DNA of 64,000 nucleotides from Enterovirga aerilata (GCF_013044135.1 NZ_JABEPP010000002.1:806001-870000), one strand, 5' to 3'. Counted from the first letter of the stretch, positions 34,422 to 43,834 are shown. Numbers and translations are program-made. Notes: generated from the sequence alone by a model not told the origin.

Positions 34422-35402
34422 CTATTGCTCGATCTTGACGCCGGCCTCGCGCACGACCTTGCCCCAGCGCGCGATCTCGCTCGTCACGAAGGCGCCGAAG
34501 GCATCGCCGGCGACCTTGGGGACGTCGGACCCGTTCCGCTCCCAGGTCTCCTTGATGTAGGCCGTATCGAGCGCCTTGCCGACCTCGGCCCGCATTTTCT
34601 CGACGATCTCCGCCGGCGTGCCCCTCGGGGCCCAGATGCCGTACCAGGTGGCGACGTCGTAGCCCTGAACCCCGGCCTCGGCCGCGGTCGGCACGTTCGG
34701 GATGGCCGGGTTGCGGCTCGGCGCGGCGACCGCGAGGGCGTTGATGTAGCCGCCCGAAATCTGGCCGGCGGAGCTGCCGAGCCCGTCGAACGCCATGTCC
34801 ACCTGGCCAGCCACGAGATCCTGCATCGCCGGGCCGGCACCCCGGTAGGGGACGTGGCGGATCTTCGTGGCGGTGAGCAGCTTGAACAGCTCCGCCGCGA
34901 GATGGTGGGTGGTGCCGACGCCCGCGGAGGCATAGGTCAGGCCGTCGGGATTGGCCTTGGCGGCCGCGATCAGCTCGCCGAGCGTCCTGGCCGTGACGCG
35001 CTTCGGATTGACCACCACCACGTGCGGCGGGCGCGAGATCATCGCGATCGGGATGAAGTCGCGCTCGAGGTCGTAGCTGAGATTCGGGTAGATCGCAGGC
35101 GCGATCGCGTGATGGGTCGCCCCGACGAAGAAGGTGTAGCCGTCCGGGGTCGCCCGCGCCGCCGCGGAGGCGCCCGCCGTTCCGCCCGCGCCGGCCCGGT
35201 TCTCGATCAGCACCCGGACCTTGAGCTGGTTGTCGAGCTGCTGCGCGAGGGGCCGCGCGAAAGCGTCCGTGCCGCCGCCCGCCGCGAAGGGCACGATGAA
35301 GGTGATCGAGCGCTGCGGCCAGGCATCCGCCTCGGCGCCGCCCGCCGCAGCCACGGCGGCCACGATCCCGACCAGAAACGACTTAGCCAGTCCCATTCTC
35401 AC
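34422..35402 (-). CDS. TctC/Bug-family substrate-binding protein
   Basis: A 326-residue periplasmic binding protein of the tripartite tricarboxylate transporter family. The signal peptide is about 1-26 (FLVGIVAAVAAAGGAEA). Typical features are WPQRSITFIVPFAAGGGTD, IENRAGAGGTAG, ATPDGYTFFVG, GVGTTHHLAAELF and VPYRGAGPAMQDLVAGQVD. The start is GTG at 35402 with GGAGGACGG upstream; an ATG two codons later is possible. No membrane subunits (TctA, TctB) are in the window, so this is an orphan of the sort that is abundant in some proteobacteria. Unlike the copy at 20381 it is intact. Confidence 0.92.
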   Translation of the reverse strand: MRMGLAKSFLVGIVAAVAAAGGAEADAWPQRSITFIVPFAAGGGTDAFARPLAQQLDNQLKVRVLIENRAGAGGTAGASAAARATPDGYTFFVGATHHAIAPAIYPNLSYDLERDFIPIAMISRPPHVVVVNPKRVTARTLGELIAAAKANPDGLTYASAGVGTTHHLAAELFKLLTATKIRHVPYRGAGPAMQDLVAGQVDMAFDGLGSSAGQISGGYINALAVAAPSRNPAIPNVPTAAEAGVQGYDVATWYGIWAPRGTPAEIVEKMRAEVGKALDTAYIKETWERNGSDVPKVAGDAFGAFVTSEIARWGKVVREAGVKIEQ

Positions 35403-35492
35403 GCCCGTCCTCCCTCGCGCCTCGCCGGGCGCCGGCGGGAGAGTAGCGCGGCCCCGCGCGTCGTGGCCAGACGGCCGGCGGCCCGGCCGGGA

Positions 35493-35900
35493 TCAGCTCC
35501 GCCAGAGAGGCGGCAGGACGCCGGCGAGCTTGCGGCCGGCGAGTTCGCGGATGGCGCGCGGACGGCCGAGGGATGCCGGCCGGCTCTGCCCGCCGCGGGG
35601 CGCGAGGGGGGTCAGCGAGGACGGGTCGGGAAGCGCCGCCTCGAGCATCTCGACCGATCTCAGCGCCGCGCTCCTCGCCCGATTCACGTCCTTCCCGCGG
35701 TGCAGGGCCTTGAGCAGGTCGAGGCTCGCGTCGCGAACGACGTCGGACGCATGGTCGAGCTCTTCCACCGCCCCGACCTCCTTCGTGATCCGGGACAGGT
35801 GTCCCCCGATGGCCGCCGCCACCATGCGGGAATTCTCGGCCCGCGCCTCCGCCAGGAGATTGCGCATGGCGCGGACGTGCTGATCTTCCGGACGCCGCAT
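35493..35900 (-). CDS. Hypothetical helical protein
   Basis: A 135-residue protein starting at ATG 35900 after a good GGAGGG site. The first about 90 residues are mostly helical (MRNLLAEARAENSRMVAAAIG, VEELDHASDVVRDASLDLLKAL); the C-terminal third is proline-rich. No known family recognised. The in-frame upstream extension beyond 35900 reads through a decayed stretch and was discarded. Confidence 0.5.
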   Translation of the reverse strand: MRRPEDQHVRAMRNLLAEARAENSRMVAAAIGGHLSRITKEVGAVEELDHASDVVRDASLDLLKALHRGKDVNRARSAALRSVEMLEAALPDPSSLTPLAPRGGQSRPASLGRPRAIRELAGRKLAGVLPPLWRS

Positions 35901-36004
35901 CCGGTACCCTCCTACGCAACAACTGTGGATAACCGTAATGTCTAGCTGGACAGAGTCCAGGTAATGGAACGTACGCGAGAGGTCGATTCGACCCCCTGAT
36001 GCAA

Positions 36005-36264
36005 TCAGGTCACGGCCGCGATCCCCGCGGCCGGGTCGCGCGCCGCCTGCACCGCACCCTCCGCCCGTTCGAGCCAGATGAACTCGAGCGCTTCGCGCAC
36101 CTCTTCCGGAACCTCGTCGAAATCGCGCCGGTTGCGGGCGGGCAGGATCACCCGCCTGATGCCGGAGGCCGCGGCCGCGACCACCTTCTCCTTGATGCCG
36201 CCGACCGGCAGGACCAGGCACCGGAGGCTGATCTCGCCCGTCATGGCGGTGGTGGACGGATCGC
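36005..36264 (-). pseudogene. Lon protease C-terminal relic
   Basis: The reverse strand encodes [19 protein letters not shown], then [19 protein letters not shown] and [14 protein letters not shown], in line with the end of the Lon protease domain, which in intact proteins reads AMTGEITLRG.VLP.GG.KEK..AA...GI..V..P..N. The catalytic lysine (GGIKEK) is kept, but the serine-bearing stretch (DGPSAG) and everything before it (ATPase, N-domain) is missing. About 85 residues out of some 800 remain. It cannot be a working protease on its own. It lies between two small unrelated genes. Confidence 0.8.
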
Positions 36265-36342
36265 CGATCCGAGGCCCCGACCGAGAGACTGCCAGCACCT
36301 GCTCGAGACGGGCGGGGCGCTGGCCCCGCCCGGAAGGGACGG

Positions 36343-36603
36343 TCAATCCTCGTCCGGATCGATCGCCCGGCGCTCGGCGAGATGGCGCATCTCCAGGGCG
36401 CGCTCCTCCGCCTCCTGCCGCATCTCGAGCTGGTCCATCTGATAGTCGCGGATCTCATCCGCGCTCACCATGCCTTGCGGCGCGGGCGGCGGCAGATAGC
36501 CGCTCGGACGGACGGTGACCCGGCGTTCGACATAGGTCTGCGCCGATGCCGCTGAAGCGACCAGGGCGAGGGCCCCGGCCAGCACGACGGATGTAACCTT
36601 CAT
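36343..36603 (-). CDS. Small secreted protein
   Basis: An 86-residue protein: signal peptide [22 protein letters not shown], then a short proline-rich piece and a charged helix ([24 protein letters not shown]). The ATG at 36603 has GGAGAG 6 bases upstream and places the signal peptide first; a longer frame to 36702 is not credible. Small secreted proteins of this kind are common in Rhizobiales, with no known role. Confidence 0.65.
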   Translation of the reverse strand: MKVTSVVLAGALALVASAASAQTYVERRVTVRPSGYLPPPAPQGMVSADEIRDYQMDQLEMRQEAEERALEMRHLAERRAIDPDED

Positions 36604-36743
36604 CTGATCTCTCCGTTCGTCAGCCCCAGCCCTCAACGCGGTTTCCCCGGGCGGGTTCGGCGAACGGCTCCGCGCCGGACGCGTTAACGCATCGTCAACC
36701 ATGCCGCGCGAAGCTCATTGCGGTGATGCGCAGCGGGGTCGTC

Positions 36744-36908
36744 ATGTCCCACATCAGTGCAGCCGAATACATCGCCGAGATGCGGCGCCTTGAGACCATC
36801 CGCAACGAGGCCCTGCGGCATCACGACCGCTTCGCGCTTGCCGCGGTGGCGCAGCGGCTGGCGACGGTGAACAGGGTGTTCTGGGGCCGGGCTGCCAAGG
36901 GCAGCTGA
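36744..36908 (+). CDS. Small hypothetical protein
   Basis: A 54-residue frame, MSHISAAEYIAEMRRLETIR continuing to VNRVFWGRAAKGS, predicted entirely helical. An ATG seven codons upstream is also possible. The composition is more balanced than random high-GC frames, but the binding site (GCGGGG) is weak. Family unknown. Confidence 0.4.
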   Translation: MSHISAAEYIAEMRRLETIRNEALRHHDRFALAAVAQRLATVNRVFWGRAAKGS

Positions 36909-36992
36909 AGCGCAGCCGGAGCGGGCGCAGGTCGCGCGACATTCGACCGAAACAGACCGGGGTCATGAACGTACTCAACGGAGAGTTCGGTC

Positions 36993-37106
36993 ATGCTGTC
37001 GTCTGCCCGCGGCGGAAAGGGGATCCATGCCTCGGACGTGGTCCTGATCCTGGCCGCGATCTGCTTTCTCGCGGTCGGGATCTCGGTGATGCTGCTGGCG
37101 GCGTAG
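36993..37106 (+). CDS. Very small membrane peptide (37 residues)
   Basis: ATG at 36993, with GGAGAG 6 bases upstream, opens a 37-residue peptide: a short polar head MLSSARGGKGIHASD and one hydrophobic span (VVLILAAICFLAVGISVMLL) ending in AA-stop. A good ribosome binding site plus a complete transmembrane helix in so short a frame is unlikely by chance. No family is known to me. Confidence 0.5.
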   Translation: MLSSARGGKGIHASDVVLILAAICFLAVGISVMLLAA

Positions 37107-37168
37107 CGATGCCGCGGCTCTGAAGCCATGCAGGCAATGCGCAGGATGCACCTCAGGCTTATCAGGCT

Positions 37169-38722
37169 TCACGGCCGGCCGCGCATGCCGCCCGCTTCGC
37201 CGATCAGCCGCTCGACATCCGCCCGGAACGCCGCCCGGGAGGCGTCGCGGGTGTAGAACATGTGGCCGCCCGGATAGGTCGTCAGCACCGCCCGGGCCTC
37301 GCCGCCATAGGCGGGAAGCTGCCGGAGCAGGAGCTCGCTTGCGAAATATGGGGTGACGAGGTCCGTCAGGCCGTGCGCAACCAGGACCCGGAAGTCGGGA
37401 TCGAGCGCAAGCGCCTCCTTCAGCTCATCCATGACCTGCGGCGCCTGCCGGCTCCGGCCGTAGCGCCAGGATGACGAGACCGAGCCGTTGAGGAGCTCGT
37501 AGCGCTGGTTCGGCACGCGCCAGCCGAGCGTGCGCCAGAGATGGTCGACCATGGCGGTCGAGAGCGGCGCCTGCATGGCCGTGAGCACCGCGTCCCCGCC
37601 CTCCGCCCTGTCGGTGGTCGGGTCGGCGTCGAAGGTCGTGACCCCGGTATCGTAGGCGGACGGGACCCGGCCCTCGCCGCGGCGGAACTCGCGCTGGAAG
37701 GTGCCCATGTCGATCCGGCCGGCATGGCGCAGCACGAGATCAGCGGGCAGGCCCGTCAGCTCCGCGACGCGCGCGCCGAGGCGCACCACGGCGTCGCGGT
37801 CCTGCAGCCCGCGCACGAGATCGACGAGGTACTCGCCCGCCGCATAGCGCTCGACCTCGGCAAGCGCCTGGCGGCTCGCGACGCCGTCGCGCTCCAGCCG
37901 CGCCGCCGCGAGCGACGGAAGCCGGCTCACGAACTCCATCGGGTCGTGCCGGGGCCGGCCGAGAAGGCCGAAATCGAGCACGGGCGACAGGAGGATCGCG
38001 CCGGACATGCCGATGCCGAGCTCCGTCTGGAGCTTCTGGACGACCATCGGGCCGCGGAAGCCGCCATAGCTCTCGCCGGCGAAGAACTTGGGCGAGGCAA
38101 GCCGGTCGTTCTGGCGCAGCCAGCGCGAGATCGCGGCCGTGATGGACGCGATGTCGCCCTCGACGGAAAGGTAGCGGTCGCGGATTTCCTCGCGCGCGCC
38201 GTTCGCGCGGCTGTAGCCCGTATCCACGGGATCGATGAAGACGAGGTCGGTGAAGTCGAGCCAGGTCTCGGCGTTCGGAACGAGCGCCGGCGATTGCGAC
38301 GGGCTGATCGTGGTCTGTCCGAGCGGCAGGCGCCAGGGTGCGGCGACCAGGAGATGCAGATAGGCGGACGAGGCGCCGGGCCCGCCATTCACGAAGAAGG
38401 TGACGGGCCGCGTCCGGGCATCGGCGCCGGCGGCCGTGTAGGCCACATAGGCGAGCTCGGCCTGCACGGAACCCTGAGGGTCGACGAGCGGAAGCGAGCC
38501 GGCGGTCGCCGAGAACCGGAGCGTGCGGCCGGGCAGCTCGACCGTATGCAGCGTGGTGACGTCGGCAGGGAGCCTGCGTCCCCCGGCCTCCTGCCCGCCC
38601 TGCGGCGGGCGGTTCTGGTTGGCGGCCTGTCCCTGCTCGGGCGGACGCTGCGCGGGCTGCGCGAGGGCAAGGTGAGGAAGCCCAAAGGCGAGGCAGGCGG
38701 ACAGGACGAAGGCGCGGACCAT
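37169..38722 (-). CDS. Peptidase S10 family serine carboxypeptidase
   Basis: A 517-residue exported serine carboxypeptidase-like protein. The signal peptide is 1-21 (ending ALAQ), followed by a Gln/Pro-rich linker (22-50). Family motifs are VNGGPGASSAY (oxyanion), FIDPVDTGYSR, and the nucleophile Ser218 in FFAGESYGG; the aspartate is in VAHGLTDLVTPY and the histidine in TYPGGHMFYTR, so the triad is complete. It probably trims peptides in the periplasm or outside. No operon partner is evident. Confidence 0.92.
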   Translation of the reverse strand: MVRAFVLSACLAFGLPHLALAQPAQRPPEQGQAANQNRPPQGGQEAGGRRLPADVTTLHTVELPGRTLRFSATAGSLPLVDPQGSVQAELAYVAYTAAGADARTRPVTFFVNGGPGASSAYLHLLVAAPWRLPLGQTTISPSQSPALVPNAETWLDFTDLVFIDPVDTGYSRANGAREEIRDRYLSVEGDIASITAAISRWLRQNDRLASPKFFAGESYGGFRGPMVVQKLQTELGIGMSGAILLSPVLDFGLLGRPRHDPMEFVSRLPSLAAARLERDGVASRQALAEVERYAAGEYLVDLVRGLQDRDAVVRLGARVAELTGLPADLVLRHAGRIDMGTFQREFRRGEGRVPSAYDTGVTTFDADPTTDRAEGGDAVLTAMQAPLSTAMVDHLWRTLGWRVPNQRYELLNGSVSSSWRYGRSRQAPQVMDELKEALALDPDFRVLVAHGLTDLVTPYFASELLLRQLPAYGGEARAVLTTYPGGHMFYTRDASRAAFRADVERLIGEAGGMRGRP

Positions 38723-38785
38723 CAGGAACTCCGATCGGCCCGGAAGCTAGACCGGAGCCGCGCCCTTTTCGAGGCGGTGGGGCGC

Positions 38786-39238
38786 TCAGCCGCGCTTCGC
38801 CCAGCGGCCCTCGCCGTCCTGCTGCCAGTAGGAGAGCTCGTGCCCCGCCTCCCGGAGCAAGCGGAAGGCCTCCCGGCCGGCCTGCACCGCCTCCTCGTCC
38901 GAACCGTCGAGGAGATACATCACGCGCTGGAAGGCCGAGATGTCGGCCGGGACCGCCGCGCCTGCGACCAGGAACAGGATCGCTGCGCCGTTCCGGTTCC
39001 TATCGCCGGTCGTCAGCAGGACCGGGTGCTCCTCCGGATCGGGCTCCCGGTCCGTGCCGTGCGGCAGGAAGCTCTCGTCCGCGTAGGTCCAGAGGTGGTC
39101 GTCGAGAGCGGCGAGCCGTTCCTCGGCGCCGACCCGGACGAGCGCCCGCCAGCCGCGCTCGCGCGACTTGTCGAGGAGGCGCGGCAGCACCGCCTCGAGC
39201 GGCTGCCGCTGCAGGTGGTAGAAGAAGACCTCGCTCAT
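38786..39238 (-). CDS. holC: DNA polymerase III subunit chi
   Basis: The chi subunit links the clamp loader to single-strand DNA-binding protein. The 150-residue protein starts MSEVFFYHLQRQPLEAVLPRLL, has KSRERGWRALVRVGAEERL and LDDHLWTYADESFLPHG, and the later LFLVAGA and FQRVMYLLDGSDEEAV, all typical of HolC. It follows pepA on the same strand, as is common in proteobacteria, although here a small membrane-protein gene and a gene-free gap lie between them. Confidence 0.93.
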   Translation of the reverse strand: MSEVFFYHLQRQPLEAVLPRLLDKSRERGWRALVRVGAEERLAALDDHLWTYADESFLPHGTDREPDPEEHPVLLTTGDRNRNGAAILFLVAGAAVPADISAFQRVMYLLDGSDEEAVQAGREAFRLLREAGHELSYWQQDGEGRWAKRG

Positions 39239-39263
39239 GCCCGTTCCCGCGCCGGGACCGGGA

Positions 39264-39419
39264 TCAGCGGGTCACGACCCGCTGCGACCCCGCATCTTCG
39301 ACGGAGGCGATCTCCGGGTGATCCCCCTTTTCCAGGAAGAGGGCGATCCCGTGCGCCGCGCCGATCGGCACGAAGACCAGGAGGATCATGAGCCAGAGGA
39401 CGATGCCGGTGGTGCGCAT
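39264..39419 (-). CDS. Small membrane protein (51 residues)
   Basis: ATG at 39419 follows GGGAGGCGAGAC, a strong ribosome binding site. The product, MRTTGIVLWLMILLVFVPIG continuing AAHGIALFLEKGD, has one long or two short hydrophobic segments and a polar tail ending in QRVVTR. It ends 25 bases before holC on the same strand and could be co-transcribed with it. Family unknown. Confidence 0.55.
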   Translation of the reverse strand: MRTTGIVLWLMILLVFVPIGAAHGIALFLEKGDHPEIASVEDAGSQRVVTR

Positions 39420-39841
39420 GTCTCGCCTCCCTGGCGTTCAGGCGAAACGGGGAAGAAGCCGGCGCGGGGCCGCGGCGAGGCTGGCTCGTGCATTCGCGCA
39501 GCCACGGCGCGGGACAGGCCGCACGCACCCGGAGACGAGGGATACCCCAGCGACCGGCGCGGGCTGGGCGAGATGACGGAGCTTGTTGTTCATGTGGCTC
39601 ACCTTTCGACCGGCCGCCGCAGCCGGTCTGGCGAGCCGATCGGGTGATCAGGCGTCCAGAGCGGGCCGCGACGGCGCGGTCAATCGACTGTGACTGTCGC
39701 TTGGCATGGGACGGATCGGTTCCAGTGAGTGTCCGGACAATGCGAGAACGCGTGGCGCCCGGACAGGTTCAGATGACGATTCGAATGCGTCGGGTCAACC
39801 CCGATTTTGCACCGCGGTAGCTCGGGCGCCCGCCGCGACCA
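39420..39841. other. Spacer between pepA and the small membrane-protein gene
   Basis: No supported gene. A 51-codon reverse frame beginning MNNKLRHLAQPAPVAG near 39592 has a GGTGAG site, but its composition looks random. Nothing recognisable as a structured RNA or terminator was seen; the right part (39690-39800) is somewhat less GC-rich than its surroundings. Confidence 0.4.
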
Positions 39842-41332
39842 TCACCTCTCGTAGAATTCCCGGACGAGGTGATCGAGGAGGCGCACGCCCCAGCCCGGGC
39901 CCCAGGACTTGTTCGTCTCGGTCTGGGGAGCGTTCATGCCCGTGCCGGCGATGTCGAGATGCGCCCAGGGCGTGTCCTGCACATAGCGCTGGAGGAACTG
40001 CGCCGCGGTGATCGAGCCGCCATGCCGGCCGCCCGTGTTCTTCATGTCGGCGAAGCGGGAATCGATGAGCTTGTCGTATTCGGGAGCGAGCGGCATCCGC
40101 CACACCTTCTCGCCGGTCGCCTTCCCCGAAGCGAGCAGCCTGTCCGCGAGATCGTCGTTGTTCGAGAACAGGCCGGCATGCTCCTGGGCCAAGGCGACCA
40201 GGATCGCACCCGTCAAGGTCGCGAGATCGATCATGAAGGCGGGCTTGAAGCGCTCCTGGACGTACCAGAGCACGTCGGCCAGGACGAGCCGGCCCTCCGC
40301 GTCCGAGTTCACCATCTCGACCGTCTGGCCTGACAGCGTCCTGATGATGTCGCCCGGGCGCTGCGCGTCCCCGTCCGGCATGTTCTCGGTGAGCCCGATC
40401 GCGCCCACGACGTTCGCCTTCGCCTTGCGCGAGGCGAGCGCGTGCATGAGCCCGACGACGGCGGCGGCGCCCGCCATGTCGCCCTTCATGTCCTCCATGC
40501 CTCCCGACGGCTTGATGGAGATACCGCCGGAATCGAAGCAGACGCCCTTGCCGATGAAGGCGAGCGGCGCCCCGTCCGCCTGGCCGCCGTTCCACCGCAT
40601 GATGGCGACCCGGCTGCCGTGACCCGAACCCTGCCCGACCGCGAGGAGCGCCCGCATGCCGATGCGGCGCAGATCCTCCTCTTCCAGGATCTCCACCTCC
40701 ACCCCGAGCTTCTCGAGCGCCTGCGCGCGGCGGGCGAACTCGGCCGGGAAAAGGACGTTCGGCGGCTCGTTCACGAGATCGCGCGCGAGATTGACGCCGT
40801 CGGCCAGCCCCGCCCGGCGCCGGTCGGCCCTGCGGCATGCGGCGAGTTCAGCGACCGCGAAGGTGAGCCGCGTCGCGCCTTCCGGCTCCGAATCCTCCTT
40901 CTTCTTCGTCTTGTAGCGATCGAACTTGTAGGCCCGTAGCCTCGCCCCGAGCGCCATCTCGGCCACGGCCTCGGCAGGCTGCTCGATCCCGGGCAGGTCG
41001 GCGACGACGAGCGCATTCCGGCCGAGCGCCTTGCCCGCGATCACGCCGCCGATCTTGCGCCAGTCCTGGTTGGCGCGATCGGCCGGCGCCCCGATCCCGA
41101 CCACGACGAGGCGGTTCACACCCGGGATGCCCTCCGGGACGGGCACGACGAGGGTGCTCGCCGCCTTGCCCTTGAAACGCTCGCCCGGAGCGGCCCGCCG
41201 GAGGAGATCGTTGATCGTTCCGAAGCGCTCGGCAGCCAGCGGCGTGACCGCAAGGTCGTCCCCCGCGAAGACCACGAGGTCGCCGCCCTGCGGCTCCTCG
41301 AGGGCCACGTATTCGATCTTGATGCTGTCCAC
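39842..41332 (-). CDS. pepA: Leucyl aminopeptidase (cytosol aminopeptidase, M17)
   Basis: A 496-residue M17 metallo-aminopeptidase that removes N-terminal residues from peptides. The two-metal active site is visible: [21 protein letters not shown] with the lysine and aspartate ligands, [11 protein letters not shown], and the signature [28 protein letters not shown] marks the domain junction. In some bacteria PepA also binds DNA, but that is not inferable here. It is divergent from lptF, with 213 bases for the two promoters. Confidence 0.97.
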   Translation of the reverse strand: MDSIKIEYVALEEPQGGDLVVFAGDDLAVTPLAAERFGTINDLLRRAAPGERFKGKAASTLVVPVPEGIPGVNRLVVVGIGAPADRANQDWRKIGGVIAGKALGRNALVVADLPGIEQPAEAVAEMALGARLRAYKFDRYKTKKKEDSEPEGATRLTFAVAELAACRRADRRRAGLADGVNLARDLVNEPPNVLFPAEFARRAQALEKLGVEVEILEEEDLRRIGMRALLAVGQGSGHGSRVAIMRWNGGQADGAPLAFIGKGVCFDSGGISIKPSGGMEDMKGDMAGAAAVVGLMHALASRKAKANVVGAIGLTENMPDGDAQRPGDIIRTLSGQTVEMVNSDAEGRLVLADVLWYVQERFKPAFMIDLATLTGAILVALAQEHAGLFSNNDDLADRLLASGKATGEKVWRMPLAPEYDKLIDSRFADMKNTGGRHGGSITAAQFLQRYVQDTPWAHLDIAGTGMNAPQTETNKSWGPGWGVRLLDHLVREFYER

Positions 41333-41545
41333 GCGTCGGGCTCCATCGCCGACGGCAGAGGCGCCGGCTCAGACTCGCGACAGAGCCATACAGGAAGCGT
41401 GGCCGCACGCCAGAGCGGGACCGGAGCCGTATCGTCGCTTCGCGACCGCCGGCCCCGAAAGCGCCGAACTTCCGTCCGTAAAGATCGGCGGCGCTTGCTC
41501 CGCCCCCGCCGTCGGGCTAGCCCCGGCCCGATCCCGGCCTCCCGC

Positions 41546-42715
41546 ATGAATCTCGTCGAGCGCTATATCTTCAGGATCGCCGCGGCCGCCTTCGCGACCT
41601 GCGTCGTCGTCCTGACCGCCGTGATCTGGGTGACGCAGGCGCTGCGGCAGCTCGACGTCGTGACGGCCCAGGGCCAGACCATCCTGGTCTTCCTCACCGT
41701 CACGGGCCTGACCATCCCGACCCTCGTCGCCGTGATCTCGCCGGTGGCGCTCTTCATCGCCGCGCTCTACGCGCTCAATCGGCTGAACGGCGACAGCGAG
41801 CTCATCGTGATGAGCGCGGCCGGCATGTCGCCGCGCCGTCTGCTCCGCCCGTTCCTGGCGCTCGGCGGGCTCGTGGCCGGAATGGTGGCGATCCTGACCA
41901 TCGTCCTCATCCCGTCGAGCTTCCAGGAAATCCGCGACCTGATCACGCGCATCCGGGCGGACTTCCTGGCGAACGTCGCCCAGGAGGGCCAGTTCACGAC
42001 CCTGGAGAACGGGGTCACCTTCCACTATCGCGAACGGGCCGGAAACGCGCTTCTGGGCATCTTCCTCCAGGACCGCCGCGAGCAGGGCCGGATCACGGTC
42101 TACCTCGCCGAGCGCGGCCAGGCGGTGGAGCATAACGGCGGCTCGTACCTGGTGCTCCAGAACGGGAGCATCCACCGACAGCGGCCGAACGCGGTCGATT
42201 CCTCCATCGTCACCTTCGAGCGCTATGCGATCGACCTCTCCGCACTCAACCAGGAGGCGGCGGAGCTCGTCTACAAGCCGCGCGAGCGCTCGACGGGCGA
42301 CCTCCTGATGCCGGACGTGAGCGAGGCGCTCTACAAGGCTCAGCCCGGCCGTTTCCGGGCGGAGCTGCACGATCGCCTGTCGTCCTGGCTGTTCCCGCTC
42401 GCCTCGGTCTTCATCGCCTTCGCGGCGCTCGGAGAGCCGCGCACCACGCGGCAGGGCCGAGGGGCGGCGCTGGTCGGCGCCATCGTCGCCGTGGTCGGGC
42501 TGCGCATCGGCATCTTCGCGGCGACGAGCGCCTCGGCCCGCTCGGCCGGGGCGCTGTGGCTGGTCTATGGGCTGCCGATCGCCGCAATCCTGCTGTCGAC
42601 CGCCGTCATCGCGGGCGGGCCGCGCCTGCGGGCCTCGCTCGGCCGCCTGACCGCGCGGTTGAGGCCGCGTCTCTCCGGCCATGCGCTCCCTCGCCTGCGG
42701 CCCGGGCGCGCCTGA
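41546..42715 (+). CDS. lptF: LPS export ABC transporter permease LptF
   Basis: One of two inner-membrane subunits of the LptB2FG transporter that extracts lipopolysaccharide from the inner membrane. The 389-residue protein starts MNLVERYIFRIAAAAF, has three N-terminal membrane helices, a large periplasmic beta-jellyroll region (about 120-270, with LENGVTFHYRERAG), and three C-terminal helices. The coupling sequence is around SAAGMSPRRLLRPFLALG. Two bases separate it from lptG. Confidence 0.94.
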   Translation: MNLVERYIFRIAAAAFATCVVVLTAVIWVTQALRQLDVVTAQGQTILVFLTVTGLTIPTLVAVISPVALFIAALYALNRLNGDSELIVMSAAGMSPRRLLRPFLALGGLVAGMVAILTIVLIPSSFQEIRDLITRIRADFLANVAQEGQFTTLENGVTFHYRERAGNALLGIFLQDRREQGRITVYLAERGQAVEHNGGSYLVLQNGSIHRQRPNAVDSSIVTFERYAIDLSALNQEAAELVYKPRERSTGDLLMPDVSEALYKAQPGRFRAELHDRLSSWLFPLASVFIAFAALGEPRTTRQGRGAALVGAIVAVVGLRIGIFAATSASARSAGALWLVYGLPIAAILLSTAVIAGGPRLRASLGRLTARLRPRLSGHALPRLRPGRA

Positions 42716-42717
42716 CC

Positions 42718-43803
42718 ATGCTGATCGGCGCGACCCTCGGCCGCTACATCTCGCTCCGCTTCGTGAAGACGATCCTCGTCGTCTTCGCCACCGTCTTCGC
42801 GCTCGTCTTCACGCTGGACCTCGTCGAGCTGATGCGGCGGGCGGGCGACACGGAAGGCGCGACGCCGGCGCTCATGGCCCGGCTCTCGCTCTATCGCACC
42901 CCGGCCATCGCCGAGCAGGTCTTCCCGTTCTCCGTGCTGTTCGGGGCTATGGCGACGCTTCTCGGGCTCAGCCGGAGGCTGGAACTCGTCGTAGCGCGAG
43001 CGGCCGGCATCTCCGCCTGGCAGTTCCTCCAGCCCGGCATCCTGGTCGCGGCCGTGCTCGGGATCCTGACGGTGTTCGTCTACAATCCGGTCTCCGCCAC
43101 GCTGAAGGAGGAGGCCGCCCGCATCGAGGCCGACCTTTTCGGCCGCCGCATGCGGAGCACCGGCCAGGACCTCTGGATCCAGCAGCGCAGCGTCGACGGC
43201 CACGCCGTGATCAAGGCCGATGGCGGCGTCGGCTCGACGCGGACCATCACGGGCGTCTCGGCCTTCGTGTTCGACCGGCAGGGCCGGTTCATGGAACGCG
43301 TCGAGGCGCCGGAAGCGACGCTGCGCGAAGGCTACTGGGAATTCCGCGACGCGACGGTCTTCACGACCGTGGAGGAGCCCCAGACCTACGCGACCTATCT
43401 GCTCGCCTCGAACCTCGATCCGAGCCAGATCCGTCAGCGGATCACGCCCGCGGAGGCCGTGCCGTTCTGGCAACTGTCGGAAACGATCGCACGTCGGGAG
43501 AGCGCGGGCCTCGACGCGACGCGCTATCGGCTGCAATACGACATCTTAATCGCCCGGCCGCTTCTCTTCGTGGCGATGGTGTTCGTGGCCGCGTCCGTAT
43601 CGCTGCGCTTCGTCCGCTTCGGCGGAATGGCCAGGATGATGCTCGGGGGGGTCGCGGCGGGGTTCCTGTTGTATGTCGCGACCGAACTCATGCGCGATCT
43701 GGGCAATGCGGGGCTGGTCCGTCCCGCAGTCGCGGCATGGTTCCCGGCGGTGGTCGGGAGTTTGCTCGGAAGCTTGGCCTTGTTGTACCAAGAGGACGGC
43801 TGA
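42718..43803 (+). CDS. lptG: LPS export ABC transporter permease LptG
   Basis: Partner of LptF in LPS extraction. The 361-residue protein begins MLIGATLGRYISLRFVKTIL, has ARAAGISAWQFLQPGILVA as the coupling helix, a periplasmic domain about 125-265, and three final helices (LLFVAMVFVAASVSLRF onward). The ATG at 42718 is 2 bases after the lptF stop, so translation is probably coupled; the longer in-frame upstream extension is not real. It leads into lptD by 31 bases. Confidence 0.95.
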   Translation: MLIGATLGRYISLRFVKTILVVFATVFALVFTLDLVELMRRAGDTEGATPALMARLSLYRTPAIAEQVFPFSVLFGAMATLLGLSRRLELVVARAAGISAWQFLQPGILVAAVLGILTVFVYNPVSATLKEEAARIEADLFGRRMRSTGQDLWIQQRSVDGHAVIKADGGVGSTRTITGVSAFVFDRQGRFMERVEAPEATLREGYWEFRDATVFTTVEEPQTYATYLLASNLDPSQIRQRITPAEAVPFWQLSETIARRESAGLDATRYRLQYDILIARPLLFVAMVFVAASVSLRFVRFGGMARMMLGGVAAGFLLYVATELMRDLGNAGLVRPAVAAWFPAVVGSLLGSLALLYQEDG

Positions 43804-43834
43804 GCCCGGCCTGCGGGCTCGCCGAGGAGCGAGA

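Noticed and set aside
34422-35402. A complete tripartite tricarboxylate transporter
   Set aside because: Only the binding protein is encoded; no TctA or TctB membrane subunits are nearby.
35924-35932. Perfect DnaA-box match (TGTGGATAA, TTATCCACA on the other strand) upstream of a hypothetical gene
   Set aside because: It is a single box with no cluster of further boxes, no AT-rich unwinding region and no dnaA, parA or hemE neighbours, so it is not evidence for an origin.
39440-39592. A 51-codon minus-strand frame beginning MNNKLRHLAQ
   Set aside because: Despite a GGTGAG site, the translation is Arg/Ala/Pro-biased like random high-GC frames, with no hydrophobic or conserved feature.
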